A DNA stretch of 64,000 bases from contig NC_088317.1 of the NCBI RefSeq assembly GCF_910592395.1, positions 11,286,001-11,350,000 of the forward strand, written 5' to 3'. A program made the translations under genes and the position numbers. Source of the stretch: Lineus longissimus (lineage: Eukaryota; Nemertea; Pilidiophora; Heteronemertea; Lineidae). Positions 18,216 through 30,715 of this stretch are shown one piece after another. A model generated the notes under the pieces. That model saw only the letters and a program-made list of their open reading frames with translations. It did no database searches and was not told where the DNA came from. Numbering within the stretch: position 1 is the first letter of the stretch; every line of letters begins with the position of its first letter.

Positions 18216-21200
18216 GCTAGGCAGTTGATTTTGGTGTCTAGACACAGGTTTTTCGGGTCAAGCTATCCTTATTGCAGCCATTAGTTTCAATGTAAGATGA
18301 GCCAATGCAGTGAAATCCAAGATGGCCGCCAATACCTGTAGGGATCCGTACCTCTGCAACCAATTCAGCTAGGTGGTTGATGTTGGTGTCTAGAGATAGG
18401 TTTTTGGGGTCAAGCTATCCATTGCAGCCACAAGTTTCAATGTAAAGATAGGCGAATGCAGTGAAATCCAAGATGGCCAATACCTGAAGGGCTTCGTTCC
18501 TCTGCAACCAATTCAGCTAGGAGGTTGATGTTACTGTCTAAACACAGGTTTTTGGGGTCAAGCTATCCATTGCAGCCACAAGTTTTAATGTAAAGATAGG
18601 CCAATGCAGTGAAATGCAGGATGGCCAATACCTAGGAAGTTGATGTTGCTCCGTAACTCTGCAACCAAGATAGGAGGTTGTCTAGACATAGGTCTAGCTA
18701 TCCATTGCAGCCATCAATGTAACATCTTTTCTTTGATGGCCAATGCAGTAAAATCTAAGATTGCCAATACCTGATGGGCTCCGTTCCTGTGCAACAAATT
18801 CAGCTAGGAGGTTGATATTGGTGTATAGACACAGGTTTTTGGGATGAAGCTATCCATTGCAGCCACCAGGTTTCAATGTAAAGATAGGGCAATGCAGTGA
18901 AATCCACGATGGCCAATGCCTGAAGGGCTCTGTTCCTCTGCAACCAATTCAGCTAGGAGGTTGTCTAGACATAGGTCTAGCTATCCATTGCAAGCCATCA
19001 ATGTAACATCTTTTCATTGATGGCCAATGCAGTAAAATCTAAGATTGCCAATACCTGATGGGCTCCGTTCCTCTGCAACAAATTCAGCTAGGAGGTTGAT
19101 GCTGGTGTATAGACACAGGTTTTTGGGGTCAAGCTATCCATTGCAGCCACCAGTTTCAATGTAAAGATAGGGCAATGCAGTGAAATCCAAGATGGCCAGT
19201 ACCTGAAGGGCACCGTTCCTCTGCAACAAATTCAGCTAGGAGGTTGATGTTGGTGTATAGACACAGGTTTTTGGGGTCAAGCTATCCATTGCAGCCACCA
19301 GTTCAATGTAAAGATAGGGCAATGCAGTGAAATCCACGATGGCCAATACCCCAGGGCTCTGTTCCTCTGCAACCAATTCAGCTAGAAGCTTGTCTAGACA
19401 TAGGTCTAGCTATCCATTGCAAGCCATCAATCTAAAATCTTTTCATTGATGGCAATGCAGTGGAATCTAAGATTGCCAATACCTGAAGGGCTCCGTTCCT
19501 CTGCAACAAATTCAGCTAGGAGGTTGATGTTGGTGTATAGACACAGGTTTTTGGGGTCAAGCTATCTATTGCAGTCACCAGTTTCAATGTAAAGATAGGC
19601 CTATGCAGTGAAATCCAAGATGGCCAATACCTGAAGGGCTTCGTTCCTCTGCAACCAATTCAGCTAGGAGTTTGATGTTACTGTCTAGACATAGGTTTTT
19701 GGGGTCAAGCTATCCATTGCAGCCATCAGTTTCAATATGAGAGAGGCCAATGCAGTGAAATCCAAGATGGCCGCCAATACCTGTAGGGCTCCGTATCTCT
19801 GCAACCAATTCAGCTAGGAGGTTGATGTTGGTGTATAGACACAGGTTTTTGGGGTCAAGCTATCTATTGCAGTCACCAGTTTCAATGTAAAGATAAGCCA
19901 ATGCAGAGAAATCCACGATAATCCAATACCTGATGGCTACCTTCCTCTGCAACCAATTGAGCTAGGAGGTTGGTGTTGGTGTCTAGACATAGGTTTTTGG
20001 GGTCAAGCTATCCATTGCAGCCACTAAGGTTTCAATGTAAAGATAGGGCAATGCAGTGAAATCCACGATGGCCAATGCCTAAAGGGCTCTGTTCCTCTGC
20101 AACCAATTCAGCTAGGAGGTTGTCTAGACATAGGTCTAGCTATCCATTGCAAGCCATCAATGTATCATCTTTTCATTGATGGCCAATGCAGTAAAATCTA
20201 AGATTGCCAATACCTGATGGGCTCCGTTCCTCTGCAACAAATTCAGCTAGGAGGTTGATGTTGGTGTATAGACACAGGTTTTTGGGGTCAAGCTATCCAT
20301 TGCAGCCATTAGTTTCAATGTAAAGATGAGCCAATGCAGTGAAATCAAAGATTGCCAGTACCTGAAGGGCTCCGTTCCTCTGCAACCAATTCAGCTAGTT
20401 GGTTGATGTTGGTGTCTAGACATAGGTCTTTGGGGTCAAGCTATCCATTGCAGCCACAAGTTTCAATGTAAACATAGGCGAATGCAGTGAAATCCAAGAT
20501 GGCCAATACCTGAAGGGCTTCGTTCCTCTGCAACCAATTTAGCTAGGAGGTTGATGTTACTGTCTAAACACAGGTTTTTGGGGAAAAGCTATCCATTGCA
20601 GCCACAAGTTTCAATATAAAGATAGGGCAATGCAGTGAAATCCACGATGGCCAATACCTGAAGGGCTCTGTTCCTCTGCAACCAATTCAGCTGGGAGGTT
20701 GTCTAGACATAGGTCTAGCTATCTATTGCAGCCATCAATGTTACATCTTTTCATTGATGGCCAATGCAGTAAATTCTAAGATTGCCAATACCTGATGGGC
20801 TCCGTTCCTCTGCAACAAATTCAGCTAGGATGTTGATATTGGTGTATATACACAGGTTTTTGGGGTCAACCTATCCATTGCAGCCATTAGTTTCAATGTA
20901 AGATGAGCCAATGCAGTGAATTCAGAGGTGGCCGCCAAGATTGCCACCAATACCTATAGGATCTTTGATACTCTGCAAAAAGCTATCCATTGCAGCCACC
21001 AGTTTCAAGGTAAAAATAGGCGAATTCAGGTAAATCCAAGATGGCCAATACCTGAAGGGCTTCGTTCCTCTGCAACCAATTCAGCTAGGAGGTTGATGTT
21101 ACTGTCTAGACACAGGTTTTTGGGGTCAAGCTATCCATTGCAGTCACCAGTTTCAATGTAAAGATAGGCCAATGCAGAGAAATCCACGATAATCCAATAG

Positions 21201-24200
21201 CTGATGGCTACCTTCCTCTGCAACCAATTGAGCTAGGAGGTTGGTGTTGGTGTCTACACATAGGTTTTTGGGGTCAAGCTATCCATTGCAGCCATCAGTT
21301 TCAATATGAGATAGGCCATTGCAGTGAAATCGAGGATGGCCGCCAATACCTGTAGGGCTCCGTACCTCTGCAACCAATTCAGCTAGGTGGTTTATTTTGG
21401 TATCTAGACATAGATTTTTGGGGTCAAGCTATCCATTGCAGCCACAAGTTTCAATGTAAAGATAGGCGAATACAGTGAAATCCAAAATGGCCAATACCTG
21501 AAGGGCTCCGTTCCTCTGCAACAAATTCAGCTAGGAGGTTGATGTTGGTGTATAGACACAGGTTTTTGGGGTCAAGCTATCCATTGCAGCCATTGGTTTC
21601 AATGTAAAAGATAGGCCAATGCAGAGAAATCCACGATAATCCAATACCTGAAGGGCTCCGTTCCTCTGCAACAAATTCAGCTAGGAGGTTGATGTTGGTG
21701 TATAGACACAGGTTTTTGGGGTCAAGCTATCCATTGCAGCAATTGGTTTCAATGTAAAGATGAGCCATTGCAGTGAAATCAGAGATGGCCGCCAAGATGA
21801 CCGTCAATACCTATAAGGCTCCGTTCCTCTGCAACCAATTCAGCTAGGAGGTTGATTTTTCGTGTCCAGACATTGGTTGTGGGGCTCAAGCTATCGATTG
21901 CAGCCATTAGTTTCAATGTAAAGATAGGCCTATGCACTGAATTGCAAGATGGCCAATACCAAAAGGGGGCTCAGTAACTCCGCAACCAATACGGCTAGGC
22001 AGTTGATTTTGGTGTCTAGACACAGGTTTTTCGGGTCAAGCTATCCTTATTGCAGCCATTAGTTTCAATGTAAGATGAGCCAATGCAGTGAAATCCAAGA
22101 TGGCCAATACCTGAAGGGCTTCGTTCCTCTGCAACCAATTCAGCTAGGAGGTTGATGTTACTGTCTAAACACAGGTTTTTGGGGTCAAGCTATCCATTGC
22201 AGCCACAAGTTTTAATGTAAAGATAGGCCAATGCAGTGAAATGCAGGATGGCCAATACCTAGGAAGTTGATGTTGCTCCGTAACTCTGCAACCAAGATAG
22301 GAGGTTGTCTAGACATAGGTCTAGCTATCCATTGCAGCCATCAATGTAACATCTTTTCATTGATGGCCAATGCAGTAAAATCTAAGATTGCCAATACCTG
22401 ATGGGCTCCGTTCCTGTGCAACAAATTCAGCTAGGAGGTTGATATTGGTGTATAGACACAGGTTTTTGGGATGAAGCTATCCATTGCAGCCACCAGGTTT
22501 CAATGTAAAGACAGGGCAATGCAGTGAAATCCACGATGGCCAATGCCTGAAGGGCTCTGTTCCTCTGCAACCAATTCAGCTAGGAGGTTGTCTAGACATA
22601 GGTCTAGCTATCCATTGCAAGCCATCAATGTAACATCTTTTCATTGATGGCCAATGCAGTAAAATCTAAGATTGCCAATACCTGATGGGCTCCGTTCCTC
22701 TGCAACAAATTCAGCTAGGAGGTTGATGTTGGTGTATAGACACAGGTTTTTGGGGTCAAGCTATCCATTGCAGCCACCAGTTCAATGTAAAGATAGGGCA
22801 ATGCAGTGAAATCCACGATGGCCAATACCTGAAGGGCTCTGTTCCTCTGCAACCAATTCAGCTAGGAGGTTGATGTTACTGTCTAGACACAGGTTTTTGG
22901 GGTCAAGCTATCCATTGCAGTCACCAGTTTCAATGTAAAGATAGGCCAATGCAGAGAAATCCCCGATAATCCAATACCTGATGGCTACCTTCCTCTGCAA
23001 CCAATTGAGCTAGGAGGTTGGTGTTGGTGTCTAGACATAGGTTTTTGGGGTCAAGCTATCCATTGCAGCCATCAGTTTCAATATGAGATAGGCCATTGCA
23101 GTGAAATCGAGGATGGCCGCCAATACCTGTAGGGCTCCGTACCTCTGCAACCAATTCAGCTAGGTGGTTTATTTTGGTATCTAGACATAGATTTTTGGGG
23201 TCAAGCTATCCATTGCAGCCACAAGTTTTAATGTAAAGATAGGCGAATGCAGTGAAATCCAAAATGGCCAATACCTGAAGGGCTTCGTTCCTCTGCAACC
23301 AATTCAGCTAGGAGGTTGATGTTACTGTCTAGACACAGGTTTTTGGGGTCAAGCTATCCATTGCAGCCATTGGTTTCAATATAAGATGAGCCAATGCAGT
23401 GAAATCCAAGATGGCCGCCAATACCTGTAGGGATCCGTACCTCTGCAACCAATTCAGCTAGGTGGTTGATGTTGGTGTCTAGAGATAGGTTTTTGGGGTC
23501 AAGCTATCCATTGCAGCCACCAGTTTCAATGTAAAAATAGGCGAATTCAGGGAAATCCAAGATGGCCAATACTTGAAGGGCTTCATTCCTCTGCAACCAA
23601 TTCAGCTAGGAGGTTGATGTTACGGTCGAGACACAGGTTTTTGGGGTCAATCTATCCATTGCAGCCATTGGCTTCAATATAAAAGATGAGCCATTGCAGT
23701 GAAATCAGAGATGGCCGCCAAGATGACCGTCAATACCTATAAGGCTCCGTTCCTCTGCAACCAATTCAGCTAGGAGGTTTATTTTGGTATCTAAACATAG
23801 GTTTTGGGGTCAAGCTATCCATTGCAGCCACAAGTTTCAATGTAAAGATAGGCAAATGCAGTGAAATCCAAGATGGCCAATACCTGAAGGGCTTCGTTCG
23901 TCTGCAACCAATTCGGCTAGGAGGTTGATGTTACTGTCTAGACACAGGTTTTTGGGGTCAAGCTATCCATTGCAGCCACAAGTTTCACTGTAAAGATAGG
24001 GCAATGCAGTGAAATCCACGATGGCCAATACCTGAAGGGCTCCGTTCCTCTGCAACAAATTCAGCTAGGAGGTTGATGTTGGTGTATAGACACAGGTTTT
24101 TGGGGTCAAGCTATCCATTGCAGCCATTGGTTTCAATGTAAAGATGAGTCATTGCAGTGAAATCAGAGATGGCCGCCAAGATGACCGTCAATACCTATAA

Positions 24201-27200
24201 GGCTCCGTTCCTCTGCAACCAATTCAGCTAGGAGGTTGATTTTTCGTGTCCAGACATTGGTTGTGGGGCTCAAGCTATCGATTGCAGCCATTAGTTTCAA
24301 TGTAAAGATAGGCCTATGCACTGAATTGCAAGATGGCCAATACCAAAAGGGGGCTCAGTAACTCCGCAACCAATACGGCTAGGCAGTTGATTTTGGTATC
24401 TAGACACAGGTTTTTCGGGTCAAGCTATCTATTGCTGTCACCAGTTTCAATGTAAAGATAGGCCAATGCAGAGAAATCCACGATAATCCAATACCTGATG
24501 GCTACCTTCCTCTGCAACAAATTGAGCTAGGAGGTTGGTGTTGGTGTCTAGACACAGGTTTTTGGGGTCAAGCTATCCTTATTGCAGCCATTAGTTTCAA
24601 TGTAAGATGAGCCAATGCAGTGAAATCCAAGATGGCCGCCAATACCTGTAGGGATCTGTACCTCTGCAACCAATTCAGCTAGGTGGTTGATGTTGGTGTC
24701 TAGAGATAGGTTTTTGGGGTCAAGCTATCCATTGCAGCCACAAGTTTCAATGTAAAGATAGGCGAATGCAGTGAAATCCAAGATGGCCAATACCTGAAGG
24801 GCTTCGTTCCTCTGCAACCAATTCAGCTAGGAGGTTGATGTTACTGTCTAAACACAGGTTTTTGGGGTCAAGCTATCCATTGCAGCCACAAGTTTTAATG
24901 TAAAGATAGGCCAATGCAGTGAAATGCAGGATGGCCAATTACCTAGGAAGTTGATGTTGCTCCGTAACTCTGCAACCAAGATAGGAGGTTGTCTAGACAT
25001 AGGTCTAGCTATCCATTGCAGCCATCAATGTAACATCTTTTCATTGATGGCCAATGCAGTAAAATCTAAGATTCCCAATACCTGATGGGCTCCGTTCCTG
25101 TGCAACAAATTCAGCTAGGAGGTTGATATTGGTGTATAGACACAGGTTTTTGGGATGAAGCTATCCATTGCAGCCACCAGGTTTCAATGTAAAGATAGGG
25201 CAATGCAGTGAAATCCACGATGGCCAATGCCTGAAGGGCTCTGTTCCTCTGCAACCAATTCAGCTAGGAGGTTGTCTAGACATAGGTCTAGCTATCCATT
25301 GCAAGCCATCAATGTAACATCTTTTCATTGATGGCCAATGCAGTAAAATCTAAGATTGCCAATACCTGATGGGCTCCGTTCCTCTGCAACAAATTTAGCT
25401 AGGAGGTTGATGCTGGTGTATAGACACAGGTTTTTGGGGTCAAGCTATCCATTGCAGCCATTAGTTTCAATGTAAAGATAGGGCAATGCAGTGAAATCCA
25501 AGATGGCCAGTACCTGAAGGGCTCCGTTCCTCTGCAACAAATTCAGCTAGGAGGTTGATGTTGGTGTATAGACACAGGTTTTTCGGGTCAAGCTATCCAT
25601 TGCAGCCACAAGTTTCAATTTAAAGACAGGCCAATGCAGTGAAATGCAGGATGGCCAATACCTAGGAAGTTGATGTTGCTCTGTAACTCTGCAACCAAGC
25701 TAGGAGGTTGTCTAGACATAGGTCTAGCTATCCATTGCAGCCATCAATGTAACATCTTTTCATTGATGGCCAATGCAGTAAAATCTAAGATTGCTAATAC
25801 CTGATGGGCTCCATTCCTCTGCAACAAATTCAGCTAGGAGGTTGATATTGATGTGTATAGACACAGGTTTTTGGGGTCAAGCTATCCATTGCAGCCACCA
25901 GTTTCAATGTAAAGATAGGGCAATGCAGTGAAATCCAAGATGGCCAGTACCTGAAGGGCTCCGTTCCTCTGCAACAAATTCAGCTAGGAGGTTGATGTTG
26001 GTGTATAGACACAGGTTTTTGGGGTCAAGCTATCCATTGCAGCCACCAGTTCAATGTAAAGATAGGGCAATGCAGTGAAATCCACGATGGCCAATACCTG
26101 AAGGGCTCTGTTCCTCTGCAACCAATTCAGCTAGGAGCTTGTCTAGACATAGGTCTAGCTATCCATTGCAAGCCATCAATCTAAAATCTTTTCATTGATG
26201 GCAATGCAGTGGAATCTAAGATTGCCAATACCTGAAGGGCTCCGTTCCTCTGCAACAAATTCAGCTAGGAGGTTGATGTTGGTGTATAGACACAGGTTTT
26301 TGGGGTCAAGCTATCTATTGCAGTCACCAGTTTCAATGTAAAGATAGGCCTATGCAGTGAAATCCAAGATGGCCAATACCTGAAGGGCTTCGTTCCTCTG
26401 CAACCAATTCAGCTAGGAGTTTGATGTTACTGTCTAGACATAGGTTTTTGGGGTCAAGCTATCCATTGCAGCCATCAGTTTCAATATGAGAGAGGCCAAT
26501 GCAGTGAAATCCAAGATGGCCGCCAATACCTGTAGGGCTCCGTATCTCTGCAACCAATTGAGCTAGGAGGTTGATGTTGGTGTATAGACACAGGTTTTTG
26601 GGGTCAAGCTATCTATTGCAGTCACCAGTTTCAATGTAAAGATAAGCCAATGCAGAGAAATCCACGATAATCCAATACCTGATGGCTACCTTCCTCTGCA
26701 ACCAATTGAGCTAGGAGGTTGGTGTTGGTGTCTAGACATAGGTTTTTGGGGTCAAGCTATCCATTGCAGCCACTAAGGTTTCAGTGTAAAGATAGGGCAA
26801 TGCAGTGAAATCCACGATGGCCAATGCCTAAAGGGCTCTGTTCCTCTGCAACCAATTCAGCTAGGAGGTTGTCTAGACATAGGTCTAGCTATCCATTGCA
26901 AGCCATCAATGTAACATCTTTTCATTGATGGCCAATGCAGTAAAATCTAAGATTGCCAATACCTGATGGGCTCCGTTCCTCTGCAACAAATTCAGCTAGG
27001 AGGTTGATGTTGGTGTATAGACACAGGTTTTTGGGGTCAAGCTATCCATTGCAGCCATTAGTTTCAATGTAAAGATGAGCCAATGCAGTGAAATCAAAGA
27101 TTGCCAGTACCTGAAGGGCTCCGTTCCTCTGCAACCAATTCAGCTAGTTGGTTGATGTTGGTGTCTAGACATAGGTCTTTGGGGTCAAGCTATCCATTGC

Positions 27201-27664
27201 AGCCACAAGTTTCAATGTAAACATAGGCGAATGCAGTGAAATCCAAGATGGCCAATACCTGAAGGGCTTCGTTCCTCTGCAACCAATTCAGCTAGGAGGT
27301 TGATGTTACTGTCTAAACACAGGTTTTTGGGGAAAAGCTATCCATTGCAGCCACAAGTTTCAATATAAAGATAGGGCAATGCAGTGAAATCCACGATGGC
27401 CAATACCTGAAGGGCTCTGTTCCTCTGCAACCAATTCAGCTGGGAGGTTGTCTAGACATAGGTCTAGCTATCTATTGCAGCCATCAATGTTACATCTTTT
27501 CATTGATGGCCAATGCAGTAAATTCTAAGATTGCCAATACCTGATGGGCTCCGTTCCTCTACAACAAATTCAGCTAGGATGTTGATATTGGTGTATAGAC
27601 ACAGGTTTTTGGGGTCAAGCTATCCATTGCAGCCATTAGTTTCAATGTAAGATGAGCCAATGCA
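18216..27664. repeat. Satellite, intermediate region with ~6.75 kb offset duplication
   Basis: Long stretches around 18.3-21.6 kb reappear at about 24.6-28.3 kb in the same monomer order. Markers: the ACTAAGGTTTCA monomer at about 20022 and 26773, and the short hybrid monomer at 20916 and 27665, both offset by about 6,750 bp. Identity is high but the order differs locally, as expected from unequal exchange. Confidence 0.7.
20916..21161. repeat. Short hybrid monomer (first of 17) and its accidental 81-codon frame
   Basis: A monomer in which GATACTCTGCAAAAAGCTATCC joins the 5' third of one monomer to the 3' half of another, deleting the middle. The same hybrid begins at 27665, 30716, 33769, 36674, 38419, 39840, 41585, 43006, 44748, 48391, 49231, 53454, 54294, 58503, 59343 and 63418. 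It makes an 81-codon plus-strand frame (91 at 27665) that is kept in all copies only because the copies are near-identical. The frame crosses several monomers and has no domain, so it is not called as a gene. It is a useful landmark for the higher-order repeats. Confidence 0.8.
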
Positions 27665-30600
27665 GTGAAATCAGAGATGGCCGCCAAGATTGCCGCCAAT
27701 ACCTATAGGATCTTTGATACTCTGCAAAAAGCTATCCATTGCAACCACCAGTTTCAAGGTAAAAATAGGCGAATTCAGGGAAATCCAAGATGGCCAATAC
27801 CTGAAGGGCTTCGTTCCTCTGTAACCAATTCAGCTAGGAGGTTGATGTTACTGTCTAGACACAGGTTTTTGGGGTCAAGCTATCCATTGCAGTCACCTTT
27901 TCAATGTAAAGATAGGCCAATGCAGAGAAATCCACGATAATCCAATACCTGATGGCTACCTTCCTCTGCAACCAATTGAGCTAGGAGGTTGGTGTTGGTG
28001 TCTAGACATAGGTTTTTGGGTCAAGCTATCCATTGCAGCCATCAGTTTCAATATGAGATAGGCCATTGCAGTGAAATCGAGGATGGCCGCCAATACCTGT
28101 AGGGCTCCGTACCTCTGCAACCAATTCAGCTAGGTGGTTTATTTTGGTATCTAGACATAGATTTTTGGGGTCAAGCTATCCATTGCAGCCACAAGTTTCA
28201 ATGTAAAGATAGGCGAATGCAGTGAAATCCAAAATGGCCAATACCTGAAGGGCTTCGTTCCTCTGCAACCAATTCAGCTAGGAGGTTGATGTTACTGTCT
28301 AGACACAGGTTTTTGGGGTCAAGCTATCCATTGCAGCCATTGGTTTCAATATAAGATGAGCCAATGCAGTGAAATCCAAGATGGCCGCCAATACCTGTAG
28401 GGATCCGTACCTCTGCAACCAATTCAGCTAGGTGGTTGATGTTGGTGTCTAGAGATAGGTTTTTGGGGTCAAGCTATCCATTGCAGCCACCAGTTTCAAT
28501 GTAAAAATAGGCGAATTCAGGGAAATCCAAGATGGCCAATACTTGAAGGGCTTCGTTCCTCTGCAACCAATTCAGCTAGGAGGTTGATGTTACGGTCTAG
28601 ACACAGGTTTTTGGGGTCAATCTATCCATTGCAGCCATTGGCTTCAATATAAAAGATGAGCCATTGCAGTGAAATCAGAGATGGCCGCCAAGATGACCGT
28701 CAATACCTATAAGGCTCCGTTCCTCTGCAACCAATTCAGCTAGGAGGTTTATTTTGGTATCTAAACATAGGTTTTGGGGTCAAGCTATCCATTGCAGCCA
28801 CAAGTTTCAATGTAAAGATAGGCAAATGCAGTGAAATCCAAGATGGCCAATACCTGAAGGGCTTCGTTCGTCTGCAACCAATTCGGCTAGGAGGTTGATG
28901 TTACTGTCTAGACACAGGTTTTTGGGGTCAAGCTATCCATTGCAGCCACAAGTTTCACTGTAAAGATAGGGCAATGCAGTGAAATCCACGATGGCCAATA
29001 CCTGAAGGGCTCCGTTCCTCTGCAACAAATTCAGCTAGGAGGTTGATGTTGGTGTATAGACACAGGTTTTTGGGGTCAAGCTATCCATTGCAGCCACCAG
29101 TTCAATGTAAAGATAGGGCAATGCAGTGAAATCCACGATGGCCAATACCTGAAGGGCTCTGTTCCTCTGCAACCAATTCAGCTAGGAGCCTGTCTAGACA
29201 TAGGTCTAGCTATCCATTGCAAGCCATCAATCTAAAATCTTTTCATTGATGGCAATGCAGTGGAATCTAAGATTGCCAATACCTGAAGGGCTCCGTTCCT
29301 CTGCAACCAATTCAGCTAGGAGGTTGATGTTGGTGTATAGACACAGGTTTTTGGGGTCAAGCTATCTATTGCAGTCACCAGTTTCAATGTAAAGATAGGC
29401 CTATGCAGTGAAATCCAAGATGGCCAATACCTGAAGGGCTTCGTTCCTCTGCAACCAATTCAGCTAGGAGTTTGATGTTACTGTCTAGACATAGGTTTTT
29501 GGGGTCAAGCTATCCATTGCAGCCATCAGTTTCAATATGAGAGAGGCCAATGCAGTGAAATCCAAGATGGCCGCCAATACCTGTAGGGCTCCGTATCTCT
29601 GCAACCAATTCAGCTAGGAGGTTGATGTTGGTGTATAGACACAGGTTTTTGGGGTCAAGCTATCTATTGCAGTCACCAGTTTCAATGTAAAAATAGGCCA
29701 ATGCAGAGAAATCCACGATAATCCAATACCTGATGGCTACCTTCCTCTGCAACCAATTGAGCTAGGAGGTTGGTGTTGGTGTCTAGACATAGGTTTTTGG
29801 GGTCAAGCTATCCATTGCAGCCACTAAGGTTTCAATGTAAAGATAGGGCAATGCAGTGAAATCCACGATGGCCAATGCCTAAAGGGCTCTGTTCCTCTGC
29901 AACCAATTCAGCTAGGAGGTTGTCTAGACATAGGTCTAGCTATCCATTGCAAGCCATCAATGTATCATCTTTTCATTGATGGCCAATGCAGTAAAATCTA
30001 AGATTGCCAATACCTGATGGGCTCCGTTCCTCTGCAACAAATTCAGCTAGGAGGTTGATGTTGGTGTATAGACACAGGTTTTTGGGGTCAAGCTATCCAT
30101 TGCAGCCATTAGTTTCAATGTAAAGATGAGCCAATGCAGTGAAATCAAAGATTGCCAGTACCTGAAGGGCTCCGTTCCTCTGCAACCAATTCAGCTAGTT
30201 GGTTGATGTTGGTGTCTAGACAAAGGTCTTTGGGGTCAAGCTATCCATTGCAGCCACAAGTTTCAATGTAAACATAGGCGAATGCAGTGAAATCCAAGAT
30301 GGCCAATACCTGAAGGGCTTCGTTCCTCTGCAACCAATTTAGCTAGGAGGTTGATGTTACTGTCTAAACACAGGTTTTTGGGGAAAAGCTATCCATTGCA
30401 GCCACAAGTTTCAATATAAAGATAGGGCAATGCAGTGAAATCCACGATGGCCAATACCTGAAGGGCTCTGTTCCTCTGCAACCAATTCAGCTGGGAGGTT
30501 GTCTAGACATAGGTCTAGCTATCTATTGCAGCCATCAATGTTACATCTTTTCATTGATGGCCAATGCAGTAAATTCTAAGATTGCCAATACCTGATGGGC

Positions 30601-30715
30601 TCCGTTCCTCTGCAACAAATTCAGCTAGGATGTTGATATTGGTGTATAGACACAGGTTTTTGGGGTCAACCTATCCATTGCAGCCATTAGTTTCAATGTA
30701 AGATGAGCCAATGCA
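27665..30715. repeat. 3.05 kb higher-order repeat, copy 1
   Basis: 3,051 bp from one hybrid monomer to the next. Monomer order matches the two following copies closely, with isolated substitutions and a few base-level indels. Confidence 0.85.
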
